The notes beneath the pieces are model-generated. The model was not told the DNA's origin, made no database searches, and saw nothing but the letters and a program-made list of their open reading frames with translations. From contig CM035359.1 in NCBI GenBank assembly GCA_020137815.1, positions 3,784,532 to 3,848,531 of the forward strand: a stretch of 64,000 nucleotides of DNA, given 5' to 3'. This DNA comes from Hormiphora californensis. Lineage: Eukaryota > Ctenophora > Tentaculata > Cydippida > Pleurobrachiidae. Position 1 is the stretch's first letter. Every line of letters starts with the position of its first letter. The translations under genes were made by a program, and so were the position numbers. This document shows, in pieces, positions 34,024-46,640 of the stretch.

Positions 34024-35678
34024 CTTGCTGATTTCTACATGTGTCATTGCCTGTCTGTACCCGATAATACTGAAAATCACAAGTCCTCCCAGAATAGTCG
34101 TGGAGCAGTTGACCACCGTGATAATGATACTGGGAGGAACTTGTTTTAATTTCAGAAACTGACAACCAATCAGAAATCTGTATTTAGGTCACGTGACTGG
34201 TTATCAACCAATCAGGGACAAGTATTTCCTGAATCCGGCAGCTCCTTTAGCTAACCTGTCTCGAATGATGTTATCACAGTTCTTGGTGAAAGACACGATC
34301 TAGCTCCAAACCCGATACCCAGTGAGTAGAAGATCTGAGAGGCTGCCGCAGACCAGACACGGACATCTAGCAGTTGTTGGGCTGAAATGGGATTGGAAGT
34401 GATAATAGTAACCATGGTAACCTTGGACCAGACACGAACATCTAGCACTTGTTTGGGCTGGAGGGAGTGGGAAGTGGTAGTTAGTGTTACACCATGGTAT
34501 CAAAATGGTAACACCATGGTATCACATTGTGATAATCACAATGGTATCACAATGGTAACACAATGGTAACACAATGGTAACACAATGGTAACACAATGGT
34601 AACACAATGTTAACACCTGCACCATGGTAACACAATAATTACCTCAGGTGTAAGAAAGTAGACAATACCGTCATTGGCTCCCTCCAGGGTAACTCCCCGA
34701 AACAACAGAATAATCAGAACAACGTAGGGTGCAGTTGCCGAGAAATAATACAACCTGAATAGAGAGATAGAAGTAAACAACCAATCAGAACTCGTTATTT
34801 AGGTCACCTGACTGGTCATCAGCCAATCAGAGACCAGCTAGAACTGACTTACTTTTCCAGTAGTTGCGATACCCCGGGCAATGCACACGAAGATGGTAAC
34901 CCAAGCAATAACGAGACATATATAACAAGGGTCGGGTTAAAAGTCCCTATTTCCGATATGTTTTCGGTTATTCCGAGATGTCCATAGTACCTACAAAACA
35001 GAGCTGGGTTAGTGAGATGAACTAGACTGACCCACACAAGTAAACAGCAAATCACGAATCTTTATTTAGGTCACGTGATTTTTTGTCACCCAATCAGGGA
35101 CCAATATTTCCTAATCTCTCACCAGTAAAACTGTGTCTTGTCTGTTTCACAGCAGGTATGGTTTGTTGTACAGGGTGCAGCCCAGGGTAATGGATCAACA
35201 AATGACTCAAATAAGTATCTGTCAGGAGAATATCGGATTTAATAAACAACCAATCGGAACTTGTTATTTAGGTCACGTGACTGGTTATCAGCCAATCAGG
35301 GTCCAGTATTTCATGGCACATACCTTATGATCCACATTATTATATAGTTGTAGTAGAGCATACATAAGAAGCACACTGCCATAGTACACCACCCCACAGT
35401 CCACACCAACCAACGCCTTGTGGATGTGCTGCGAGAAGGGGAGGATTAGAGTCAGGCACCGACCGAAACAAGTAAACAACCAATCAGAACTCGTTATTAA
35501 GGTCACGTGACTGGTTATCAGCCAATCAGGGACCAGTATCGGGGGTAAAAGATATAGATATGTACCTTCATAGAGCCAGTTACGCTCTTATTAAAGTGGT
35601 TTCCAATGGCCAGTTCTAAACAGAAGAGAGGTAGTCCCTCTACCAGTACCATCACGATGTATGCGAACAGGAAGGCGC
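34024..35678 (-). pseudogene. SLC6 transporter fragment in arm A
   Basis: Mirror image of 60,925-62,579. Exons on the - strand: 35,566-35,678, 35,324-35,428, 35,123-35,218, 34,853-34,990, 34,643-34,754, 34,256-34,381 and 34,024-34,139. They cover roughly TM2 to TM7 of a Na+/Cl- dependent neurotransmitter-type transporter ([63 protein letters not shown]). It has the same frameshifts as arm B and lacks TM1 and TM8-12, so it cannot encode a transporter. Confidence 0.85.
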
Positions 35679-37752
35679 CTGATAAATGAAAGGGAGGTCA
35701 TTGGAGATTCTAGGTTGGTAAATATCAAAAAACTGGTGAAAAAATTACAGACTTTATTAAATAAGGGTGACAAAGCCAACAACCCGCACACTAAAGTGAA
35801 AATGGTGAGCACGCCACTGTTACCTTCAATAGTAACCCTCTGTCTCGTTAAAACGGTGAAACTTAGCCCCCTGAGGGTTGAGATAAATTGCCCATAGTAT
35901 GAAACGAAACGAAAAAAATTTGAAAAAAAATAAACGAAACGAAACGAAACGAAGAAATTCTTGAAAAGAAATAAACGAAACGAAAAAATATTAACCAACA
36001 ATAAACGAAACGAAACGAAACGAAAAATTTTTGAGAAAAAATAAACGAAACGAAACGAAACGAAAAAATATTGACCAAAAATAAACGAAACGAAAAAAAT
36101 CGAGAAAAAATAAACTGCAATCGGTCAAGAAACAAAATTTAAAACTAGCGTGAATAGGTGTGAAAGGAACAATTAAATTATATACCTCATTAGCTGTTAT
36201 GGATGGTGGATGTGCGGCCGCGGCCGGAGCGTACATGAAAGGTGTAGGCATCTGATATTCTCCAATATGATACATGTGCTATAGAGATTACAATAGGGAC
36301 GAATTAGGAAAGGGAAATTTTGTTAATTTATGTAGACTGGACACGCAGATTATACTTTATAGAAATCTATTGTAGAAAAGGACGTATAAAACACTTCAGT
36401 TCAACAGTGCACAAATCCTCTCTTACACTCAACGCACAAATCTATCGAATAATAAGTTAAAAACACAAAGAAACGCTTGCTACACATGCTTTACGTGTAC
36501 TGATTATCATCAGTCAAAATCATAATGAAGCAGGCAATAAATAATAAGTTATACGATCATTAAAAAGACTGTAATTTTAATTTAGAGCTATGATAAAAAA
36601 TACAGTACCGAAACAAGTAAACAACCAATCAGAACTCGTTATTAAGGTCACGTGACTGGTTATCAGCCAATCAGGGACCAGTATCGGGGGTAAAAGATAT
36701 AGATATGTACCTTCATAGAGCCAGTTACGCTCTTATTAAAGTGGTTTCCAATGGCCAGTTCTAAACAGAAGAGAGGTAGTCCCTCTACCAGTACCATCAC
36801 GATGTATGCGAACAGGAAGGCGCCTGATAAATGAAAGGGAGGTCATTGGAGATTCTAGGTTGGTAAATATCAAAAAACTGGTGAAAAAATTACAGACTTT
36901 ATTAAATAAGGGTGACAAAGCCAACAACCCGCACACTAAAGTGAAAATGGTGAGCACGCCACTGTTACCTTCAATAGTAACCCTCTGTCTCGTTAAAACG
37001 GTGAAACTTAGCCCCCTGAGGGTTGAGATAAATTGCCCATAGTATGAAACGAAACGAAAAAAATTTGAAAAAAAATAAACGAAACGAAACGAAACGAAGA
37101 AATTCTTGAAAAGAAATAAACGAAACGAAAAAATATTAACCAACAATAAACGAAACGAAACGAAACGAAAAATTTTTGAGAAAAAATAAACGAAACGAAA
37201 CGAAACGAAAAAATATTGACCAAAAATAAACGAAACGAAAAAAATCGAGAAAAAATAAACTGCAATCGGTCAAGAAACAAAATTTAAAACTAGCGTGAAT
37301 AGGTGTGAAAGGAACAATTAAATTATATACCTCATTAGCTGTTATGGATGGTGGATGTGCGGCCGCGGCCGGAGCGTACATGAAAGGTGTAGGCATCTGA
37401 TATTCTCCAATATGATACATGTGCTATAGAGATTACAATAGGGACGAATTAGGAAAGGGAAATTTTGTTAATTTATGTAGACTGGACACGCAGATTATAC
37501 TTTATAGAAATCTATTGTAGAAAAGGACGTATAAAACACTTCAGTTCAACAGTGCACAAATCCTCTCTTACACTCAACGCACAAATCTATCGAATAATAA
37601 GTTAAAAACACAAAGAAACGCTTGCTACACATGCTTTACGTGTACTGATTATCATCAGTCAAAATCATAATGAAGCAGGCAATAAATAATAAGTTATACG
37701 ATCATTAAAAAGACTGTAATTTTAATTTAGAGCTATGATAAAAAATACAGTG
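35463..37752. repeat. 1,145-bp tandem duplication at the inner end of arm A
   Basis: 35,463-36,607 is repeated as 36,608-37,752 (offset 1,145) with no difference in the frames compared. Each unit holds SLC6 exon a (35,566-35,678 and 36,711-36,823), a CGAAA-rich array (about 35,899-36,116) and a truncated copy of the last exon of the accessory-like gene (encoding PPSITANEVYN). It is followed by a small hairpin with GTGCCAGACAA / TTGTCTGGCAC at 37,751-37,790. Confidence 0.9.
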
Positions 37753-37977
37753 CCAGACAACTAGATATATTATCTATTTGTCTGGCACTGTATTTTTGTG
37801 TATGTATACATACATACACAAAAAACACAGACACACACTCACAGAAAGTACATTATACAATAATGAGGGGTGTGATACCACGCAATTCAACCCAAGACTC
37901 GAGAACAAACTAAAAATACGACTCTGCACCTTGTTACGCAGCAATTTAAAGCTATTACACAACATCTGTGTGTCCCT

Positions 37978-38542
37978 GTGATAATGATACTGGGAGGAAC
38001 TTGTTTTAATTTCAGAAACTGACAACCAATCAGAAATCTGTATTTAGGTCACGTGACTGGTTACCAACCAATCAGGGACAAGTATTTCCTGAATCCGGCA
38101 GCTCCTTTAGCTCACCTGTCTCGAATGATGTTATCACAGTTCTTGGTGAAAGACACGATAGCTCCAAACCCGATACCCAGTGAGTAGAAGATCTGAGAGG
38201 CTGCCGCAGATCAGACACGGACATCTAGCAGTTGTTGGGCTGAAATGGGATTGGAAGTGATAATAGTAACCATGGTAACCTTGGACCAGACACGAACATC
38301 TAGCACTTGTTTGGGCTGGAGGGAGTGGGAAGTGGTAGTTAGTGTTACACCATGGTAACACCATGGTATCACAATGGTATCACAATGGTAACACCATGGT
38401 AACACAATGGTAACACAATGGTAACACAATGGTAACACAATGGTAACACAATGGTAACACAATGTTAACACCTGCACCATGGTAACACAATAATTACCTC
38501 AGGTGTAAGAAAGTAGACAATACCGTCATTGGCTCCCTCCAG
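37978..38542 (-). pseudogene. Third SLC6 fragment, better preserved
   Basis: Copy of 34,118-34,690. It contains the end of exon g, exon f (about 38,116-38,239) and part of exon e (from 38,498). Exon f here lacks the 2-bp AG insertion seen in both arms and reads SLGIGFGAIVSFTKNC to a normal GTGAGC donor. It is thus closer to the functional ancestor than the arm copies. It ends abruptly at 38,542 in unrelated DNA. Confidence 0.8.
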
Positions 38543-38559
38543 GGAGTGTCGGCCCGCTC

Positions 38560-39280
38560 ACACTTAAATAGCCTTGGTGGTTAATCACCGGCTGGAAAGC
38601 GGATTGTGCGTCGAAGCAGCTTCCACTTGTTGTATTACAATTGTATAAAACATCCTTCTGAAACGAAAAAGAATATAAAATGGTTAAGCAAAACGACATC
38701 CGATACGCTGCACCGATCCGAAACACGATTCGGACGGGGCTGGTATTCCTAAAAAAATATTTCACAATTTTTTTTGCAAATTTTTGCAGAATGATTGCCA
38801 ATGCTTTGATCAGTGCTCCCCACAAATTTTCTGAGAAAAAAATTATTTTGAAATTTTGACACTTTATCACGCCGCTTAGGATACTCTAATTCGGCATGGT
38901 ATCACGTATCGGTTCGCTTCAAACCCGCCAATTAGCAAAGTGACATCCGATACGCTGCACCTATTCGAGACACGATTCGGACGGAGCTGGTATTCCTAAA
39001 AGAATAATTCACATTTTTTTGAAAAATTAATCGTTAACACGGCGTCATAAACATTTTTAAAAGAAATTCCATCTGTCGCGAGCAGCATCTTGCGCTCAAT
39101 ATCGTTGTGCTTCATCACAGATGCAATGTGTCCTCGCGCGTTCAGGACACCACAACTATCCATGAAATACTGGTCCCTGATTGGCTGATAACCAGTCACG
39201 TGATCCTCGTGCGCTTGCGACAAATGAAACTTCTGAGAGAAAATTCCGAATGAAAATGTGTATGACAATCTGTTAGCCTT
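38560..39280. repeat. Tandem unit and MITE, no gene
   Basis: GACATCCGATACGCTGCACC with CACGATTCGGACGG is repeated at about 38,695 and 38,942. From 39,022 to 39,277 a MITE with CGGCGTCATAAACATTTT / AAAATGTGTATGAC termini carries a stretch of the SLC6 intron repeat (CTGATTGGCTGATAACCAG near 39,178). No coding potential seen. Confidence 0.5.
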
Positions 39281-39959
39281 TTATTTCTAATCATCAGTAT
39301 TGATCATTTTGGTCAATTCATGCATTTACTTACAGTTAGAGGTGTCTTAGAATACCATTTTTGGCATAAAATAGGTTTTTATGGGCCAAATATGGCTCAC
39401 CCCGATTTAGTGACACCCCGATTTAGTGACATAAAAACCTTCCCCCGAGAATGTCACTAAATCGGGGACTGTATTAGTAATGATCATGTCATCAACACAT
39501 GTCTGACATGCCTACTGTTAAATATGTCTTAGTAATGGATTTTGGACAAAAAATGGTTTTATCAGACAAATATTGTCTACCCCGATTTAACGGACACGCC
39601 GATTTAACGGACAAAACCCTTTCCCCCGAGGGTGCCGTTAAATCGGGGTCCGACTGTAGTACCTATCATCCAAGAGAGTTTATCTCGATCCTGGAGAGAG
39701 CTCACTGCTCTCACAGTATTGATTGAGCACTCTCCATGATCGAGATAAATTCTCTTGTCCCCCTATTCAAGAAAACAGATCTTCCTCATCATACTTACAA
39801 TGGCAGCTGCTGCCTGGTCCGCCTGGAGGAAAGGCTTGCGAACGTTGCCAATGAGTGTAACCAATTTAGTTTGGACTTTATTCATAGCCACATTCTTTTT
39901 ATCTGCAACCACCTAGGCAAAAATAAAGAGTGGTAGGGTAAATTGGGGCTATTTAAAAG

Positions 39960-41193
39960 TAGGAACCAGACGTTTATACGAAACGAAACGATAAACGAAA
40001 CGAAACGGTCATTTTTTCACGAAAAATAACCGAAACGAAACGAAACGGTCATTTTTTCAGTCTTCATAAACCGAAACGAACCGAAACGAAAAATTTTTCA
40101 GTCATCATAAACCGAAACGAAACGAAACGGTCATTTTTTCAGTGTTCATAAACCGAAACGAACCGAAACGAAAAAATTTTCAGTCGGCACAAACCGAAAC
40201 GAAACGAAACGAAAAAATTTTCCGCCTTCATAAACCGAACCGAAACGAAACGAAAAATTTTTGGGAAAAAATAAACGAAACGAAACGAAACGAAAAAATA
40301 TTGACCAAAAATAAACGAAACGAAACGAAACGAAACATTTTTGAGAAAAAATAAACGAAACGAAACGAAACGAAAAATTTTTGAGAAAAAATAAACGAAA
40401 CGAAACGAAACGAAAAAATTTCGACCAAAAATAAACGAAACGAAACGAAACGAAACATTTTGAGAAAAAATAAACGAAACGAAACGAAACGAAACGAAAA
40501 AAATTGAGAAAAAATTTTCGTTTCGTTTCGTTTCGTTTCGGATATCCGAAACGAAACGGGAAAAAATGAGAAAAAATGGAGCTAACACCCTGTTCTTGGA
40601 GTCCAGAGAGTCCCTTTTTTCAGATATTCTGAATAAAATTCCTTTTCGTTTCGTTTCGTTTCGGTTATCCGAAACGAAACGATTTTTTTTTCTCAAATGT
40701 TTTCGTTTCGTTTCGGATAAACGAAACGAAACGAAACGAAAATTTTTCTCCTTATATGTTTTCGTTTCGTTTCGTTTCGGATAAACGAAACGAAACGAAA
40801 CGAAAAAATATTGACCAAAAATAAACGAAACGAAACGAAACGAAAAAATTCGAGAAAAAAATAAACGAAACGAAACGGAAAAATTTTGAGAAAAAATAAA
40901 CGAAACGAACCGAAACGAAAAAATTTTCAGTCTTCACAAACCGAAACGAACCGAAACGAGAATTTTTTCCGTCTTCATAAACCGAACCGAAACGAAACGA
41001 AAAATTTTTCAGTCATCATAAACCGAAACGAACCGAAACGAAAAAATTTTCAGTCTTCATAAACCGAAACGAACCGAAACGAAAAAAATTTCAGTCTTCA
41101 TAAACCGAAACGAAACGAAACGAAAAATAATTGAGAAAAAATAACCGAAACGAAACGAAACGAACTGAAAATACCCAAACCGTCTGGTTCCTA
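39960..41193. mobile_element. hAT-like foldback made of CGAAA arrays
   Basis: Termini TAGGAACCAGACG and CGTCTGGTTCCTA are flanked by identical 8-bp repeats TTTAAAAG (39,952-39,959 and 41,194-41,201). An 8-bp duplication and TAGG-type ends fit hAT elements. The interior consists of 40-60-bp units of AACGAAACGAAACG plus AAAATTTTTGAGAAAA, inverted about a centre near 40,520-40,770. Repetitive Phe/Arg/Val/Ser frames here are artefacts. Confidence 0.85.
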
Positions 41194-41369
41194 TTTAAAA
41201 GGCTAGTACTGAGTCCCGATTTACTAGAACCCCGATTTTCTAGACAGAGGTTTGCCCGGTTACACATCCCTTGGGCCCTGTGATACTATGTGATATAATA
41301 ATTGGACTGCATTGTGACAAAATGGTATTCTAACGGTGAAAAACACTAGCAGGGCTGGGTTAATATCTG

Positions 41370-41726
41370 CTACTTTAGAGGTATCTCGTTGTTTACCATT
41401 ATTAGCGAGTCTGTATATTCCCTCGGGTACGGGTTCCGATCAAAAAATCGTGTTTTGGAGGGATTGGACCAGATCCGGCGATTTCGCACCGACTTAGTCT
41501 CCCAATCCCCTCCCCTGTTGACCGGCGCCCTTCCCCCATCACCACCTTCCCAATCTTGAAACATGCCAAGATTCAACATCTTCGTTACTGACCAGTCTTT
41601 CGGTACATCTTTGAGGATTCGCTTAAATTTTTCAACATAATGTTGGTCGACATGGGATATGTCGAACTTGTGATTAAACGGATTGAAAACCTGATGGGAA
41701 GGATAACGGTGGTCTCGAAGTATAAA
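41370..41726 (-). CDS. Unrecognised open frame, about 119 codons
   Basis: Open on the - strand from about 41,726 to a TAG at 41,370. The product contains HKFDISHVDQHYVEKFKRIL, KDVPKDWSVTKMLNLGMF and a Trp/Arg-rich end (RRIWSNPSKTRFFDRNPYPR). The composition looks like real protein rather than repeat. It lies between the hAT-like element and the coiled-coil exon of the accessory-like gene, so it may be that gene's last exon or a remnant of another element. No family recognised. Confidence 0.35.
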   Translation of the reverse strand, partial: FILRDHRYPSHQVFNPFNHKFDISHVDQHYVEKFKRILKDVPKDWSVTKMLNLGMFQDWEGGDGGRAPVNRGGDWETKSVRNRRIWSNPSKTRFFDRNPYPREYTDSLIMVNNEIPLK

Positions 41727-41861
41727 TTAGCCTTTCTATCACGATTCACGTCGTAGTAATAGTGTGCGGAATATTATGCTCATTTAAATGGCATTAAACT
41801 GCAATCGGTCAAGAAACAAAATTTAAAACAAGCGTGAAAGGAACAATTAAATTATATACCT

Positions 41862-44800
41862 CATTAGCTGTTATGGATGTTGGATGTGCCGCGACCGGAG
41901 CGTACATGACAGGTTGAACTTGAGGCATCAATGGCCGATTATATATCGGTTTTTGGGAGTGAGCCATTTCAGATTCTATTGTTTCTATTCTCCTCTGGAG
42001 CTCTGCAACTGTGCCTTTGAGCTCTGTAACTGTGCTTTTGAGCTCAACAAATGCCTGGGATAGAAATGGTTGTTGGATAGCTAACCTCATTATAAAACCC
42101 ATCCTTCACACTGTCCTCTGCATCCTATTTCTATTCTACAACCAAAATTCTATCGATAGAATTTTGGTTGTAGAATAGAAATAGGATGCAGAGGACAGTG
42201 TGAAGGATGGGTTTTATAATGAGGTTACTGAGTTATTAGACGATAAGAAACGATGGATACGTGATACATGATTCGGGAAGCCTATACATATTGAGGAGTT
42301 TTAGACGATATGAGGCACGATTTGGAGAAGCGTTTCTCTTTCTTTACCTCCCAATACAGTATCCTCTTTTGGTTTACTAGCAAAACCGTACCCGTCCTAC
42401 GGACGGAGGTTAATAACATTCTCCCCTCTCATTCCCTCCCTCTCCCAATCTCTCATCCCCCTGCCCATTCTACCTCTCTCTCATAATCTCTCATCCCCTT
42501 CCCATTCTCTCTCTCATTTCCTCTCTCCCAATCTCTCATCCCCTGCCCACTCTACCTCTCTCTCCCAATCTCTCACCCCCTGCACATTCTGCCCTCTCAC
42601 CCACTCTTTCTCCCAATCTCTCATCCCCCTGCCCATTCCCTCGCTCTCCCAATCTCTCATCCCCCGCCCATTCTACCTCTCCCTCCCTCTCTCCCATTCT
42701 ACCTCTCTCTCATAATCTCTCATCCCCTGCCCATTCTCTCTCTCATTTCCTCTCTCCCAATGTCTCATCCCCTGCCCATTCTACCTCTCTCTCCCAATCT
42801 CTCATCCCTCTGCCCATTCTGCCCTCTCACTCCCTCTTTCTCCCAATCTCTCATCCCCCTGCCCATTCTACCACTCTCCCTCCCTCTCTCTCTCCCAATC
42901 TCTAATCCCCCTGCCCATTATACCTCTCTCTTTCCCTCTCTCTCTCATCCCCCTGCCCAGTACTGTCTGGCGGCGCCAGACAGGCCCAGTCTCCCTTCTC
43001 ATTCCCTCTCTCTCCTAATCTATCATCCCTCTGCCCATTCTGCCCTCTCACTCCCTCTTTCTCCCAATCTCTCATCCCCAGCCCCCTGCCCATTCCCTCG
43101 GCCCTCGCTCTCCCAATCTCTCATCCCCCTGACCATTCCCTCTCTCTCCCAACCACCCTAATCTGTTACCACCACGGAGCCGATATATCTGGAACATTCT
43201 AATATCCTGTATCTCTTAACAGATCAAGAAGAACTGAGAATATAATATTTCTCTCTATCTCTCTCTCTCACACACACACACACACTCTCTCCCTCTGAGC
43301 TGCTGCTGCTATACGCTATGTCATGTGATCCCTCGCCTTTTCTCACTCTCTCTTTCTCTCCCTTCCCTGTATGTGATGTGACCCCTCAAGTTCTCGAGCA
43401 CTTGTGATACGTGATACCTACGAATCACGTCGTCACAATGACGGATATTGACGATAGAGTGTCACATATCTAGGCGAATCTGCATTGTATATAGTAAGAT
43501 TGAAAACGTTGCATGGGGAAAGCGATAGGGAGAAATAAACGGGAAAAGAGAGTAGGGATTGAGGAGACCCCATCAAGTACAATTAAGTAAAATTTCTGTA
43601 TTCTGCTGCGAAATATTAAGGTATTAACGTAAACGTACAGTTTCATCAATGTCCGGTGACATTTCGGTCGTATTCTTTGGTGGCGCAGCCACACCCTTAA
43701 AGCCCTTCAGCTTCTTTGCGTCATTCTTTGGGTCCTTTTTTTCGTTCAAATGGGTAGAGGGAGTTCGAGTCGGCAAGTCCTTCTTAGCGTTGTGTAACCT
43801 TAAAGTGCCACACTGTTTTTCTAATACCTGTAATTGGAGTTTGAAGCTGGAGGCAAGTGCATGTTAAACATATTCAGTGCAAAAATGTCCTAATTTTGTT
43901 AGCCATACTATGTGATGGATAGCAGATGGCATTCACTGTATATTTTTCAATGGAGAGAGTAATGGAGAATGGGGATAAAAATCGATTAAACTTACCTCCA
44001 TTTCTCTCATATTTTTGGTCGCCGAGTTATCCCTTCCAAATGTAAATACAGGTTCCTTATCCGAGTCCTGGAAAGGAAAAAGGGGTTGAAAAGACACCGT
44101 GTATAGAGTGGGGATACATACCCAATACCCAATATCAGGGGCTGTATGTGAGACTAGCAAATTTGAGTGGGCTGTACGAAAAAGAATTCAAGTGCATGTT
44201 GAACATATTCAGTGCAAAAATGTTCTAATTTTGTTAGCCATACTGTGTGATGAATAGCAGATGGCATGCACTGTATATTTTGCATTGGAGAGAGTAATGG
44301 AGAATGGGGATAAAAATCGATTAAACGTAAAGACGGATTTTTTGAAGTTGTCACCCCTCTTTTCACGCGTGGCGTCGTATTTGCACGTGACAGCCCCCTC
44401 TTGCTCTCACTTTATGGCATTAAACCGCATATCACCGGAAAGAGCATAATTTTGTGAGTCCGTAAAACTTTTGATAGACGAAATCGGTCAAGAAACAAAG
44501 GCGTGAGAGCCAAAAACTAGCAAAAATGTTTCCAATGCGGAAATAAAACATTGCGCGTCACACAGGGGGTGACAACTTCAAAAAATCCGACTTTACCTCC
44601 ATTTCTTTCATATTTTTGGTCGCCGAGTTATCCCTTCCAAATGTAAATACAGGTTCCTTATCCGAGTCCTGGAAAGGAAAAAGGGGTTGAAAAGACACCG
44701 TGTATAGACTATAGAGTGGGGAAGGGCTAAGTGATAATTTTTTCAAAAGATCAATTTTCCACACATCTGAGGTGAAACTTTGGACAATTCTCTATCACAT

Positions 44801-46606
44801 CAAACAAACAGATTTGGGATAGTGTTTATGAGTTACGTTGGCATCGCGATTTAAAAATTTTACTTTTTTTACCGAAAATTAGCAAAATAAGGAAAAAATG
44901 TCTGTTTTAGACCAGTTTTTGGCATGTTCTTGATATCAACTTTTCATGGTAAGGGTCGTGGTCAGCGACTAGAAGCTGATAAGATTTGATGAATATCATG
45001 AAAGTTCATTTTTGTTCATTTTTGTTCATTTTTGACGAAAAATGTTCATTTTTGACATGTTCTTAGCTTTTGAGACCGTTTTCATGAACGGGATCGTGTT
45101 CAGCGGGTCAAAATTAGTCGGTAACAACCGGAATTTGCTTTCTACCACATAAAAACACAAAAAATCAAAATTCGTCCCCACAATACTGCAAGTTGGGAAA
45201 AATAGCAAGAAAAAAAGTGAAAATAAAAAATTTTTTCTTCATAAATTGGAGTTCTGAAGGTTCAAACTGAAAGTAACGATAGTATTAAAAGCCCTGAGAC
45301 GATTAATAGGTGTGTTTTGTTCAAAATAACGCCCTAAAACACACTTTTTGAAATGAATATGCCCATATATGGGCATAACCCGTGCCAACGTAATTGGCCA
45401 ATGATATGGCTCCACTCTTTGTATTTACTGGTTCAGTAACATACTAGGAGCCACTTCAGATGTGTGGAATTTTATAATTCGATTTAAAGTCCGATTTGGC
45501 GAAAATAGCCCACCCTGGGGATACATACCCAATACCCAATATCAGGGGCTGTATGTGAGACTGTGGCGCTGTGTGTTGCGCACAAAAGATACATACCCAA
45601 TACCCAATATCAGGGGCTGTATGTGAGACTGCGGCACTGTGTGTTGCGCACAAAAGACTAGCAAATTTGAGTGGGCTGTACGAAAAAGAATTCAAGTGCA
45701 TGTTGAACATATTCAGTGCAAAAATGTTCTAATTTTGTTAGCCATACTATGTGATGAATAGCAGATGGCATGCACTGTATATTTTGCATTGGAGAGAGTA
45801 ATGGAGAATGGGGATAAAAATCGATTAAACGTAAAGTCGGATTTTTTGAAGTTGTCACCCCTCTTTTCACGCGCAGCGTCGTATTTGCGCATGACAGCCC
45901 CCTCTTGCTCTCACTTTATGGCATTAAACCGCATATCACCGGAAAGAGCATAATTTTGTGAGTCCGTAAAACTTTTGATAGACGAAATCGGTCAAGAAAC
46001 AAAGGCGTGAGAGCCAAAAAATAGCAAAAATGTTTCCAATGCGCAAATAAAACATTGCGCGTCACCCAGGGGGTGACAACTTCAAAAAATCCGACTTTAC
46101 CTCCATTTCTTTCATATTGTTGGTCGTCGAGTTATCCCTTCCAAATGTAAATAAAGCTTCGTCGTCCGAGTCCTGGAAAGGAAAAAGGGGTTGAAAAGAC
46201 ACCTTGTAACAAGGTTTTACACGGTTTGTGTGTGTGTGTGTAGAAATAGATCAAAACTTACGGAGTTTTCGCTTTCCGGAAACATCTTCTTGTATATTTC
46301 AACTTGGGTAGGGGGAACACGGGGAGTATTGGATGTAGGGGGAGCACGGGGAGTATTGGATACTGCCTTCGGGTTTTTTTTGCCTGTGATTAAAATTGTC
46401 AATTTCTATTATATAAGGGGTAAGGGGCTAGTAAGAAAGATGGAATCTGTCCCCGCCCGGCCTACTCCTGATAGAGAAAGACAACAAAACAGTCTGAATA
46501 CTGGCCTTGAATATGACCTATTTAGGTGCCGGCAGGCACCTCCGACCCGAAGAAAACAGCAAAAACCGAAAAATTGAAAAAAATTTTTGCCCCTGCACCA
46601 AAAGTC

Positions 46607-46640
<34 letters not shown>

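Noticed and set aside
35863-36135. Phe/Arg/Val/Ser-rich open frames (also at 36.7-37.3, 40.1-40.9 kb)
   Set aside because: They read through AACGAAACG satellites; the same sequence is open in several frames.
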